Shown: positions 33,744 to 41,944, counted from the first letter of the stretch. The stretch is 46,189 nucleotides of DNA from BJGO01 sp964640655 (GCA_964640655.1 CAZXFT010000025.1:1-46189), one strand, 5' to 3'. Notes: generated by a model from the sequence alone, not told the origin. Numbers and translations are program-made.

Positions 33744-35036
33744 ATGATTGACAGAAGCATAGCACCTGAAATACACGCCATAGGCAGTATCAATTTTCCC
33801 GAAGTGAATACTACTTCACTTTCCAATAATATACCTGTACATATACTGTCATCGGGGCAGCAGGATGTTGCCAAAATAGAAATCATCTTCTTCGCAGGTC
33901 GCAGTCAGGAACATAAACGTGCCGTATCAACGGCAGCTGCATCCTTATTAAAGGAAGGTACTTCGTCAAAATCATCGCTCGATATTGCAAACCTGATAGA
34001 CTTCTATGGTGCAAGCATTCAGGTTAAAAGTTATATTGATTATTCTTCGCTTACACTCTTTTGTCTAAACAAACATTTGGAGCATTTGCTACCACTTATG
34101 GCTGAACTGATTACTGAAGCTGCTTTTGTTGAAAGCGAACTGGATTTATATGTGCGCAATCAGAAGCAAAAGATTGAGGTTAATGAAATGAAAGTAGAAT
34201 ATCTTGGACAGCGATTATATACTTCCACATTGTATGGTGCCACACATCCCATTGGTTACAGCACATCAAAGAAGGACTTGGATGCACTAAACCGTAACGA
34301 CTTATTTCAGTATAAAAATCAATTCTACACACATCAAAATGCATTCATTATTGCATCCGGTAAACTGAACGACCAACATATTAAACTGATCGATCGTTTT
34401 CTCGGTATGTCCATGAATCAACATCAAACTTCAGAGAAGATAATAGCAATGACCACTTCACCTGCAGTAGGATTATTTGTGGAGGAAAAAGCGGATGCTA
34501 TGCAAAGTGCCATCAGGGTGGGGAAGCGCTTCATTAATAAAATGCACCCCGATTATCCACTGGTGAAAGCAACGAACTTAATCCTTGGTGAATATTTCGG
34601 TTCACGTCTGATGAGTAACCTTCGTGAAGATAAAGGCTTCTGTTATGGTGTTTATTCTTCTATTGTCAGTTTCCTGAACGATGCCTATTTATGTATTGCC
34701 ACCGAAGTAGGAGTTGATGTAACCGAAGAAGCACTGAACGAAATAGATAACGAAATTCTTCGTTTACAGAACGATCTGGTGAACCAAGATGAACTGCAAG
34801 CTGCTATCAATTACCGTCTCGGCGTTTTTCTTGGCGACCTTGATGGCGCATTCAATCAGCATGAATACCTGAAAGGACTTTATCTTTTTGGAGCCGATAA
34901 GGAATACGCTATGCAATACATACAAACATTGCGAAGTGCCTCTCCTCAACAAATACTCGACATGGCGCAAAAATATTACTCCATAGACAGCATGTGCAAA
35001 GTAGTTGCCGGTAAAAATGTTAAAGCCGTTGTTTAA
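33744..35036 (+). CDS. M16-family (insulinase/mitochondrial processing peptidase-like) protein lacking the zinc motif
   Basis: A 430-residue protein with the two-domain M16B fold: the N-terminal half contains VHILSSGQQDVAKIEIIFFA and a helix where active M16 enzymes carry HxxEH, but here it reads RAVSTAAASLLKEGT, so no zinc ligands are present. The C-terminal half keeps the substrate-binding Arg/Tyr region (FGSRLMSNLREDKGFCYGVY). Bacterial M16B enzymes often consist of one HxxEH subunit and one Arg/Tyr subunit; this looks like the latter, and its partner is not in the window. There is no signal peptide. ATG 33744 is preferred over an upstream GTG (33711). It overlaps the next gene by 20 nt. 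Confidence 0.87.
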   Translation: MIDRSIAPEIHAIGSINFPEVNTTSLSNNIPVHILSSGQQDVAKIEIIFFAGRSQEHKRAVSTAAASLLKEGTSSKSSLDIANLIDFYGASIQVKSYIDYSSLTLFCLNKHLEHLLPLMAELITEAAFVESELDLYVRNQKQKIEVNEMKVEYLGQRLYTSTLYGATHPIGYSTSKKDLDALNRNDLFQYKNQFYTHQNAFIIASGKLNDQHIKLIDRFLGMSMNQHQTSEKIIAMTTSPAVGLFVEEKADAMQSAIRVGKRFINKMHPDYPLVKATNLILGEYFGSRLMSNLREDKGFCYGVYSSIVSFLNDAYLCIATEVGVDVTEEALNEIDNEILRLQNDLVNQDELQAAINYRLGVFLGDLDGAFNQHEYLKGLYLFGADKEYAMQYIQTLRSASPQQILDMAQKYYSIDSMCKVVAGKNVKAVV

Positions 35037-36777
35037 ACATATCGTCATACTATCCAATGTCATCTTGCTTTGCTTAACTGCAAAGGCACAGGTGATGAAT
35101 CCACCTAATCTGAAATGTGCCACGGCTCAGGCAAATGGACAGGTGCTGCTTGAATGGAGCTTGCCAAATAATAATTGCGGCCCCTTCATAGCATACACCA
35201 TTTATGTTGCTACAAGTTTTAACGGACCATATAATGTACTCACCAGCATCAACAACGAGTTTCAAACTACTTATCTCGATGTAACTGCCAATGCGGCAGT
35301 AAATACCTATTACTATTATATAATATCGGTTTATAACTGTCCAGCAGCATCTCAACCTACCTCAGATACACTCGACAGCAATCCTCCGGTTACACCTCAA
35401 ATTATTGTTGTAACACTCAATGGTTCCAATGCTGAACTCAACTGGCAGCCCAGTCCATCTCCCGAAACTGCCGGATATATTATTTACAAAGTTGTTGGTG
35501 GAGCAAACATTCCGGTGGATACTGTTTATGGTGCTTCAGTAACATCATACCTCGATTTAGGAAGTAACCCGAATGCAGCTTCCGAAGAATACACTATAGC
35601 AGCATTCGACTCGTGCTGGAATGCAAGCCTCATCAATACCTTGCCGCACCGAACCATTTTCTTAACCGGTGCACCATCAGCTTGCAAAGGCATAGTCATT
35701 ATCAACTGGAACGCTTACATCAACTGGCTGGGCAATGTAAAGCAATACAAAATCTATCTCTCTTATAATGGAGGCCCTTATACACTTTACGATTCCACAA
35801 CACAGGTCATCGACACCATTCCATATACATCTGATAACATGTGTGTGTTCATCAGTGCTGAAGAAAATGGTACAGGCATCGTGTCTGCATCCAATATTTT
35901 ATGCTTCACTCCCAACCCTCAAAAACCGGTAAGCGATGTGTTCGTGCATACTGCCACAGTACTTTTACCCGGTACTAACCGTATTTTCTATTCTGCCAAC
36001 CCCCAGTCGCAAATCATCAACCTCCTGATTGAGCGAAGCGAAGATGGTATTGAATTCAACTCTATTGATGCATTCAATCCGGGTTCAGTACCTGCTATTC
36101 AATTCTATGATGATGAGAATACATTCAACGAATCGCGCAGTTACTACTATCGTGTAACAATGAAGGACAACTGCGGTAACGAGCTCACGTCCAACTATGC
36201 CAAAACTATTATACTGCAAGGTTATTCATTCAGCAATCTGATTAATGAAATTTCTTGGGACGACTTCTTACATGAAAAAGGAAACGTGTTTCAGTATGAC
36301 GTCAAACGCAAAACGCCGGGTGGATGGCAAAGCATTCAAACCTATTCGCCTCCTGAAAATTTTCTGAGCGAAGATGTCAGCGCACTGGTTGGCGATTCGG
36401 GAACCATATGTTATGTGATTGAATCACTCGCTTCCGTTACTCTTCCCGATAACACATTAGATACCGTTAGCAGCCGCTCTAATGAGGTATGTCTTGACCA
36501 ACTCCTCAAGATTGGAATGCCTAATGCCTTTGTACCGGATGGAGTGAACCGCATCTTTAAACCTGTCATGCGCTTTACCGGAAACAAATCCTATCTGTTT
36601 GAGATATACGACCGTTGGGGTGCCGCCATATTCAGTACCAAAGATTTCAGTCAGGGTTGGGATGGTACATACAACGGCAAACTGGTTCAGGCGGGTGCAT
36701 ATGTTTACTTCGTGCGTGTAGTGGATAGTCTTGGACAAACCATCGAGCGCAAGGGAACAGTGGTGCTGATTCGATAA
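35017..36777 (+). CDS. T9SS type B sorting-domain (gliding-motility-associated C-terminal) surface protein with fibronectin III-like repeats
   Basis: A 586-residue exported protein. The signal peptide (FKHIVILSNVILLCLTAKAQ) is followed by three or four fibronectin III-like modules (LKCATAQANGQVLLEWSLPN, NAELNWQPSPSPETAGYIIY, KGIVIINWNAYINWLGNVKQ). The C-terminal ~85 residues are the type B sorting domain (PNAFVPDGVNRIFKP, LFEIYDRWGAAIFSTKDF, GWDGTYNGKLVQAGAYVYFV). Such proteins are exported by the type IX system and often attach to the surface; the function is unknown. ATG 35017 lies inside the end of the M16 gene (20-nt overlap), so the two are translationally linked. It ends directly against the convergent dioxygenase gene. 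Confidence 0.85.
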   Translation: MLKPLFKHIVILSNVILLCLTAKAQVMNPPNLKCATAQANGQVLLEWSLPNNNCGPFIAYTIYVATSFNGPYNVLTSINNEFQTTYLDVTANAAVNTYYYYIISVYNCPAASQPTSDTLDSNPPVTPQIIVVTLNGSNAELNWQPSPSPETAGYIIYKVVGGANIPVDTVYGASVTSYLDLGSNPNAASEEYTIAAFDSCWNASLINTLPHRTIFLTGAPSACKGIVIINWNAYINWLGNVKQYKIYLSYNGGPYTLYDSTTQVIDTIPYTSDNMCVFISAEENGTGIVSASNILCFTPNPQKPVSDVFVHTATVLLPGTNRIFYSANPQSQIINLLIERSEDGIEFNSIDAFNPGSVPAIQFYDDENTFNESRSYYYRVTMKDNCGNELTSNYAKTIILQGYSFSNLINEISWDDFLHEKGNVFQYDVKRKTPGGWQSIQTYSPPENFLSEDVSALVGDSGTICYVIESLASVTLPDNTLDTVSSRSNEVCLDQLLKIGMPNAFVPDGVNRIFKPVMRFTGNKSYLFEIYDRWGAAIFSTKDFSQGWDGTYNGKLVQAGAYVYFVRVVDSLGQTIERKGTVVLIR

Positions 36778-37305
36778 TTACTTGATTGGTGCCGGCGGTT
36801 CCATCACGTAGCCGCAACTTTTGCAAGTACGCTTATTAATGTCGCTGTAGAAACCTTCCATCAACGGAGGAAACTGAGTAGTAATATCCTTCAGTTCAAA
36901 ATATACTTCGTAAAGAAGGTTGTTGCATTTTTCGCAATACCAGTGAAAGCCGTCTTTCATATCCGGACGACGGTGCATCTCCATCACCAGACCTACAGTG
37001 TTTGCAGGACGTTGAGGTGAGTGTGGTACACGTGCAGGTAGCAGAAATATTTCACCCTCTTTAATAGGCACATCTACTTGCTTTCCGTTCTCAAGTATAC
37101 GAATGTTTACATCACCTTCCAGTTGATAAAAAAACTCTTCGCTCTCGTTGTAATGATAATCCTTGCGTGAATTTGGACCGCCTACTACCATCACAATAAA
37201 ATCCTCATTGCCTTTATAAACCACCTGATTCCCTACAGGTGGTTTTAGCAAGTGGCGGTTATCATCAATCCATTTCTTAAAGCTAAAGGGACGTTGCAAG
37301 CTCAT
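36778..37305 (-). CDS. nbaC: 3-hydroxyanthranilate 3,4-dioxygenase
   Basis: This non-heme Fe(II) cupin opens the ring of 3-hydroxyanthranilate in the kynurenine route to quinolinate and NAD, or in tryptophan breakdown. The 175-residue protein has the iron ligands H51, E57 and H95 (DYHYNESEEFFYQLEG, PARVPHSPQRP), substrate Arg47 and E110, and the extra rubredoxin-like iron site at the C-terminus: C124/C127 (YCEKC) and C161/C164 (CKSC). All eight residues are present, so it should be active. No other kynurenine-pathway gene is in the window. It is convergent with, and abuts, the T9SS type B gene. Confidence 0.95.
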   Translation of the reverse strand: MSLQRPFSFKKWIDDNRHLLKPPVGNQVVYKGNEDFIVMVVGGPNSRKDYHYNESEEFFYQLEGDVNIRILENGKQVDVPIKEGEIFLLPARVPHSPQRPANTVGLVMEMHRRPDMKDGFHWYCEKCNNLLYEVYFELKDITTQFPPLMEGFYSDINKRTCKSCGYVMEPPAPIK

Positions 37306-37396
37306 AAATCATTTCATTTTTTCAATCACTAAAAATAATGCTTATCTCAATTCTTTTTCTAGCCTGATGAAGTTGTCTTGATTTACCCATGTCGGA

Positions 37397-39010
37397 CTAC
37401 TTCACCTTCATCCATATGTTGTTCACCGGCATTTGCGTACCGCTTGCTGAACAACGGATAAAGTAACTGCCTGCAGGCCACTCAGCAGTGTTAATACTCA
37501 TTAGCTGATTTGATTGCTTTCCGGCAAACATCACTCTGCCTGTTGCATCACTGACTATTATGTTATGGTTAGCTGTTGATGATACAATATTTAATATTTG
37601 CTCTCCAGGATTTGGAAATATGCTGATGCTATTTGTTGTAGCAATTTGATTAAAACCCACTGTTGTATTAGGAATAGTGTCAATCGCTGCAACTTTAGCA
37701 ATATAGATATTATATGCAGCCATTTCATATGTTCCCCATACCGTAACCAGATTGCTGTCTGAGCGCAATAAGATATAATCTCTTTCATTTGGATTTTTAC
37801 TGGTCTCACAGATTTGTAACGAATCTGTCCAGGCTTTGCTGCTGTCCGCATTCAGTTTATCCACCCAAAACCCATCATTGAAATAGCATCCCACAGCTAC
37901 CGAGCCGCTATCTGTTGCGGCTATACGCGGATAAGGTGAAAAGTAGTTTTTATTAAAAACTTCCACGCCGTCATCCGACCACAAAAGATTACCGTTTTTA
38001 TCTATGTGTTGTGCATAAATCTGGTACAGATCTGGTGGTCTGTTATCATTCCACGATATAAATATCGAACCATCATTTCCATTCACTGCATGAAAACGAG
38101 ATTCATTATAGGTACTGTTGCATACAGGTTTATGTAAAGGATTCCATTGCGCCACCCCTGAGGTATCAAAACGGCTGATCATAATATCCGTACCGCTTTC
38201 CCATACAAAATAAACACCATCCTGATCACTCACTGCACTATATTCATATCCTAGTCCGGTAGAGCCTGCAGTAGGCGTAATTTCATCGGGCCATTTGTTT
38301 TGAAGTGTGCTGTCTATTCTGATACACTTCAAGGGAGCACCCAAGCCATTTCCCGTACTCCAGTATATGTAAGCCCCCTCATAACGATCGGTCAGCATAC
38401 TAAATGAGCCAAAAGATAGTGGCCCTACCTGAACCCCATTTGCAGGTCCTGTTACAACTCCGTCGTGTGTTATATGATTGACCCGTATGCGAACATATCC
38501 GAATATGTTATATTGTATCGCACATAAAACTCCCGCTTCATTGACTAATATGCGAAGGCCGTAAATACCACTAATCTCTGAACCGTCATTATAACAAGCC
38601 ACAGCAGGACTAGCCCACTGAGCAACACCATTTAAATCCATCTTTTGATACAGACAACTGTCATTCGCATTATTAATCCATCCCATATAAAAATGATCCT
38701 CATATTTTGTGATGCTGAAACCAAACACATTAGCACTCAAATCAAGAATAACTCTTCCTTCATTTTCCCATTGCTTGATGCCATTACCGTTATAATGTTG
38801 TCCATATACATCAAAGTTACCGCTGCGGTTATCCAGCCAGAATACATACAAACCACTATTACCATCCGGAATAACTCTCAAACTTTGTTGAGTTCCCGTA
38901 GCCGAACAGATCAACTCCGGATTAGCAGGGTTCAAATTCCATTGAGCAGTACTGTTCAACGCAAACAGGCTCAACACAAACAATACAACAATTGTAAAAC
39001 GATTTTTCAT
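37397..39010 (-). CDS. T9SS type A sorting-domain protein with beta-propeller-like repeats
   Basis: A 537-residue exported protein of unknown function. The signal peptide (KNRFTIVVLFVLSLFALNSTAQ) is followed by repeats that look propeller-like, with Trp/Asp-Gly strands: VFWLDNRSGNFDVYGQHYNG, GIKQWENEGRVI, YFVWESGTDIMISRFDTSGV, ISWNDNRPPDLYQIYAQHID. The C-terminal ~70 residues are a type A sorting domain (SISIFPNPGEQILNIVS, GRVMFAGKQSN, AEWPAGSYFIRCS). I chose ATG 39010 because the signal peptide starts there; the longer in-frame ATG overlaps the promoter box at 39034-39063. It is 91 nt upstream of the dioxygenase gene on the same strand and may or may not be co-transcribed. Confidence 0.83.
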   Translation of the reverse strand: MKNRFTIVVLFVLSLFALNSTAQWNLNPANPELICSATGTQQSLRVIPDGNSGLYVFWLDNRSGNFDVYGQHYNGNGIKQWENEGRVILDLSANVFGFSITKYEDHFYMGWINNANDSCLYQKMDLNGVAQWASPAVACYNDGSEISGIYGLRILVNEAGVLCAIQYNIFGYVRIRVNHITHDGVVTGPANGVQVGPLSFGSFSMLTDRYEGAYIYWSTGNGLGAPLKCIRIDSTLQNKWPDEITPTAGSTGLGYEYSAVSDQDGVYFVWESGTDIMISRFDTSGVAQWNPLHKPVCNSTYNESRFHAVNGNDGSIFISWNDNRPPDLYQIYAQHIDKNGNLLWSDDGVEVFNKNYFSPYPRIAATDSGSVAVGCYFNDGFWVDKLNADSSKAWTDSLQICETSKNPNERDYILLRSDSNLVTVWGTYEMAAYNIYIAKVAAIDTIPNTTVGFNQIATTNSISIFPNPGEQILNIVSSTANHNIIVSDATGRVMFAGKQSNQLMSINTAEWPAGSYFIRCSASGTQMPVNNIWMKVK

Positions 39011-39033
39011 AGGAGAATTAATTATTAGGACAT

Positions 39034-39063
39034 CAAATCTAATGAAACACATACAAGAGCAAA
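39034..39063 (-). promoter_or_regulatory. Candidate promoter of the T9SS type A gene at 37397-39010
   Basis: On the minus strand TTG (39060-39062, within TTTTG) and TAGATTTG (39034-39041, exact TAnnTTTG) are 18 nt apart, 23 nt before the ATG. Confidence 0.5.
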
Positions 39064-39170
39064 ACCCTGCACTACTAAACTTTCACTTTTACAATAGAAC
39101 ACATTCACAATTCATTATTCTTAACCCGGCCTCATCAACGCCTCGCCATCCCCTCAAGCATCGGCAGGCC

Positions 39171-39254
39171 GCCTAAGCCCTGCCAACGGCGGGGGGATCA
39201 CTTAGGCTTGAATTTTCTTTTGGAGCTTTTCTTTGTTTCAAGACAAAGAAAAGC
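39171..39254. repeat. Structured intergenic element with two hairpins
   Basis: The first arm pair GCCTAAG (39171-39177) / CTTAGGC (39201-39207) encloses an inner stem CCCTGCC/GGCGGGG (39178-39194). A second, perfect 12-bp hairpin follows: GCTTTTCTTTGT (39225-39236) and ACAAAGAAAAGC (39243-39254) with a TTCAAG loop. It is GC-rich in its first half, unlike typical intergenic DNA here, and resembles dispersed intergenic repeats of Bacteroidota as I remember them. It could also act as a bidirectional terminator. Only one copy is visible in the window. Confidence 0.5.
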
Positions 39255-39356
39255 GCATATCCATCACAAGCGATAACACGATAATAAAGACATTGGATTT
39301 AACAGCAACTCCTCCGCACAAAGAATTTCAATAAATTCTTTCAACTAAATACCCTA

Positions 39357-40238
39357 TCATACAACCTCCGCCACCATACACCGCACACTACCACCACCAC
39401 ACTGCTCTATAGTATCCACCTGTGCCGCCAACAACATACCATCACTCTCCAGAATGCGGCGTTGCTCCGCTGTCAACGACCCCAAAGCCCTTGTACTCAT
39501 CAGCCAGAAATGCTCATCGTGTTTATTCTTCACATAAAACATATTCCCCGCAAACTGCATCACCTGCTCCTCGGTCAGCAACACCGGTTGATAAAACTGC
39601 TCCAGATGAAACAACAGATTCTTCCGCTCCTCCTCATCACGAATCAACTCCGCCGCCAGCACACACACATCGCGGCCTATACTCATCAGCACATTGGTAT
39701 GATAAATCTGCGCTCCCGATGCGGTGCTTGCCCCAAATACTATTTTTTCATAATTACACTCAGCACAAAACACATCCAGCACCTCCTCATTGCTGCGCTC
39801 CGAGCGGCACATATACGCATACCTAAGCTTTCGGTCTAGCACCATACTGCCGGTACCTTCCAGAAACCGACTTTCATTTTCGTAGTGGCTCAAATCCACC
39901 ACACACTCATAACCCTCCTTGCGCAGTGCGTCAATGATGTCGGCGCGCCTTTCGGCGCGCCGGTTCTGAGCCAGCATCGGATACAACACCATCTTTCCAT
40001 CCTCATGTGTACTCAACCAGTTATTCGGAAAAATAGCATCCGGCTTCACCGGCAGGTCCGTATCCTCAAACACCGTATGTGCTATATCGTGCATCTGCAA
40101 CAACTCCACCAGTGCATCAAACTCCCGCAGTGCCCGCTCCTGTATAGCAGCATCATCGGCCAGTGCCTGCTGAAACACATTACTCCCTGCCGTTTGTGCA
40201 TTAAACCCAAAATGCTTTGGCCTTATCAGCAATAACAT
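39357..40238 (-). CDS. ctlX: Citrulline/arginine-deiminase-related hydrolase (CtlX family)
   Basis: A 293-residue cytoplasmic member of the guanidino-group-modifying (amidinotransferase) superfamily, similar to CtlX, a citrulline-utilisation hydrolase. Its motifs are KPDAIFPNNWLSTH, EGTGSMVLDR (E127), the histidine block IYHTNVLMSIG (H180), and the nucleophile near the C-terminus, GGGSVRCM (C287). The set looks complete. It is followed by no other citrulline gene and sits 1 nt after the mqnC stop, so the two are likely co-transcribed despite unrelated roles. The coding DNA is about 50-55% GC on hand-counted lines, well above the neighbouring genes, and contains a perfect GGCGCGCC inverted repeat encoding RRAERRAD. 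Confidence 0.82.
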   Translation of the reverse strand: MLLLIRPKHFGFNAQTAGSNVFQQALADDAAIQERALREFDALVELLQMHDIAHTVFEDTDLPVKPDAIFPNNWLSTHEDGKMVLYPMLAQNRRAERRADIIDALRKEGYECVVDLSHYENESRFLEGTGSMVLDRKLRYAYMCRSERSNEEVLDVFCAECNYEKIVFGASTASGAQIYHTNVLMSIGRDVCVLAAELIRDEEERKNLLFHLEQFYQPVLLTEEQVMQFAGNMFYVKNKHDEHFWLMSTRALGSLTAEQRRILESDGMLLAAQVDTIEQCGGGSVRCMVAEVV

Positions 40239-40239
40239 A

Positions 40240-41364
40240 TCAATAATTAATCACCTGTTCTTCCATCACCTTCGGCATCTCGCGGTACTCATACTGCTGA
40301 TTGCGCAAGCGCGGCTCAAAACCTGCCTCACGTATAGCCTCCTGAATACCCTTACTCGTAAAGCGGTGCGGCGCACCCGCCACACTCACCACATTCTCCT
40401 CAATCATTATCGACCCAAAATCATTCGCTCCCGCATACAGGCACACCTGCGCTATCTGCTTACCCACCGTCAGCCACGAAGCCTGAATATTCTTAATATT
40501 TGGCAACATCAATCTGCTCAGCGAAAGCATGCGGATGTACTCCTCGCCGCTCACCTCATTTCGTATACCACGCAGTCGTGTCAGCAGAGTACCCTCATCC
40601 TGAAAAGGCCAAGGGATAAACGCCACAAAACCCTTCGCGTCTGCCGGCTTCTCACTCTGCACCTGTCGCAGCCATGCCAGGTGCTCAAACCTTTCATAAA
40701 GTGTTTCCACATGCCCAAACATCATAGTAGCTGAAGTAGTAATATTTAGTTGATGCGCTGCACGCATCACATCCAGCCATTCCTGCCCGCTGCACTTACC
40801 CTTGCTAATCAGGCGGCGCACACGGTCGTTCAGAATCTCCGCACCCGCACCCGGAAGCGAATCCATACCCGCTGCCATCAGCGCCTGAAGCACCTCGGTA
40901 TGCGTGCTCTTTTCCAACTTCGTAATATGCGCAATCTCCGGCGGCCCCAGCGCGTGCAGCTTCAGGGTAGGGTACAACTCCTTCAGTTGCTTAAACAGAT
41001 TCACATAAAAACTCAGCCCCAGCTCCGGATGATGCCCCCCTTGCAGCAGCAACTGATCGCCGCCGTAACGGAACGTCTCCTCTATCTTTTGCCTATACTG
41101 AGCTATGGTAGTAATATACGCCTCCGCGTGGCCTGGCTTCCTAAAAAAATTACAAAACTTACAGTTGGCTATACACACATTCGTCGTATTCACATTACGG
41201 TCTATAATCCAGGTAACCACATTCCCCGGCACCGCACGCTGCCGCATCACGTGTGCAGCCTGCATCAGGTCGCCAAGCGCCGCATGCTCAAACAGGTACA
41301 ACCCTTCCTCTATACTCAGCCACTCCGCTCGCAATGCCTTATCTAGTAAACTATTTATATCCAT
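40240..41364 (-). CDS. mqnC: Cyclic dehypoxanthinyl futalosine synthase (radical SAM)
   Basis: MqnC cyclises dehypoxanthine futalosine in the futalosine route to menaquinone. The 374-residue protein has the radical-SAM cysteines C64, C68 and C71 (NVCIANCKFCNFF) and the family blocks GGDQLLLQGGHHPELGLSFY, LHALGPPEIAHI, GMDSLPGAGAEIL, TSATMMFGHVET and SIMIEENVVSVAGA. It resembles MqnC more than the related MqnE by this last block and by overall length. I start it at ATG 41364; the open frame extends 41 codons further, but that part is the translation of a GC-rich intergenic repeat. The DNA is GC-rich like ctlX. Confidence 0.93.
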   Translation of the reverse strand: MDINSLLDKALRAEWLSIEEGLYLFEHAALGDLMQAAHVMRQRAVPGNVVTWIIDRNVNTTNVCIANCKFCNFFRKPGHAEAYITTIAQYRQKIEETFRYGGDQLLLQGGHHPELGLSFYVNLFKQLKELYPTLKLHALGPPEIAHITKLEKSTHTEVLQALMAAGMDSLPGAGAEILNDRVRRLISKGKCSGQEWLDVMRAAHQLNITTSATMMFGHVETLYERFEHLAWLRQVQSEKPADAKGFVAFIPWPFQDEGTLLTRLRGIRNEVSGEEYIRMLSLSRLMLPNIKNIQASWLTVGKQIAQVCLYAGANDFGSIMIEENVVSVAGAPHRFTSKGIQEAIREAGFEPRLRNQQYEYREMPKVMEEQVINY

Positions 41365-41378
41365 AGTACTCAATGCAA

Positions 41379-41386
41379 CAAAGATA
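41379..41386 (-). promoter_or_regulatory. Candidate -7 box of mqnC-ctlX
   Basis: TATCTTTG on the minus strand, an exact TAnnTTTG, ends 14 nt before the ATG at 41364. No TTG is found at the expected distance; the region upstream is the GC-rich repeat. Confidence 0.4.
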
Positions 41387-41408
41387 TTCGCGAATGGTTG
41401 AATCTGTT

Positions 41409-41485
41409 GGGCGTGCCCCTGCGGGTCGGGCTGTCCGTTGCAAGTCCTCGCTCCGCTGCGGGCTTTCCGCTTCCATCCCTCACGC
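41409..41485. repeat. GC-rich dispersed-repeat candidate with complementary ends
   Basis: About 77 bases far richer in GC than their surroundings. The ends are complementary (GCGTG at 41411-41415, CACGC at 41481-41485) and the interior has short self-complementary tracts such as CCCCTGCGGG. It resembles a dispersed intergenic sequence I recall from other Bacteroidota genomes (GGGCGTTCCCC... to ...ATCCCTCACGC). Only one copy is in this window. Its minus-strand translation gives the spurious N-terminal extension of mqnC. Confidence 0.5.
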
Positions 41486-41896
41486 ATTCAGAGCCGCAAC
41501 CAAACGCAATGCACTCAACAGCTTAGCTATAGAAACAAAAGCCTAAAGACAGGATATATCCATTTACTCAACAAACGAAATACTTCTCATACTCAAAAAC
41601 TGGAAACCGGACTACAAAGGGATAGTCTGTGTGCAGCAAAAAACTGACCTCATTAAAGCTCATATTGCGAAGATAAAATAGACTGGAACTTAGCTGCCTG
41701 AAAAAAAGCGATGGTTAAAAACGTTGTAATGCGTTAAAGCAAAATTTTACAGCAATAAAAAAACGAATGTAAGAAGATAGGAGAGTTAATTCATAGTCTG
41801 ACGTTACGCGCTTGGCGATGTGGGGGATTAGTAGTACAAAAATTCAATAACCCATAAATGTTGATAAAAGATCAAATGCTCAATTTACATCTTCTG

Positions 41897-41919
41897 CCTC
41901 CATTTTGCCATACCCTTGT
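41897..41919 (+). repeat. Imperfect direct repeat, left flank of the copper operon
   Basis: This 23-nt stretch matches 46119-46141 at 18 of 23 positions in the same orientation; the common core is GCCAnnCCCTTGT. The two copies are 4222 nt apart and enclose the copper operon (41945-45894). Confidence 0.45.
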
Positions 41920-41944
41920 TGTTTAGTGCTTTTGATTTCCATAT

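Larger units (their letters stand above)
39011..39356. other. Intergenic region with promoter and structured element
   Basis: 346 bases without a gene. 39034-39063 holds a promoter for the T9SS gene; 39171-39254 is a structured GC-rich element described separately. I see nothing gene-like in 39064-39170 or 39255-39356. Confidence 0.6.
41365..41944. other. Intergenic region between mqnC and the copper operon
   Basis: 580 bases without a credible gene. It contains a -7 box for mqnC (41379-41386), a GC-rich repeat-like element (41409-41485), and a short direct repeat (41897-41919) matched at 46119-46141. Composition drops from GC-rich to AT-rich across it. Between 41490 and 41890 I see no hairpin, RNA or gene; the 69-codon plus-strand open frame in this stretch reads as repeat-derived nonsense. 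Confidence 0.55.

Noticed and set aside
39422..40235. Several plus-strand open frames opposite ctlX
   Set aside because: Antisense shadows of ctlX caused by high GC and few stops; no motif found.
40366..41346. Long plus-strand open frames opposite mqnC
   Set aside because: They are GC-driven shadows of a strongly supported radical-SAM gene, and their products are low-complexity His/Gln/Arg-rich sequences.
41365..41487. 41-codon N-terminal extension of mqnC
   Set aside because: MqnC proteins begin near MDINSLLDKAL; the extension is the translation of the GC-rich repeat, and the -7 box at 41379-41386 lies inside it.
41438..41647. 69-codon plus-strand open frame between mqnC and the copper operon
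   Set aside because: It starts inside the GC-rich repeat, has no domain, signal or promoter, and its composition is that of the repeat and spacer.
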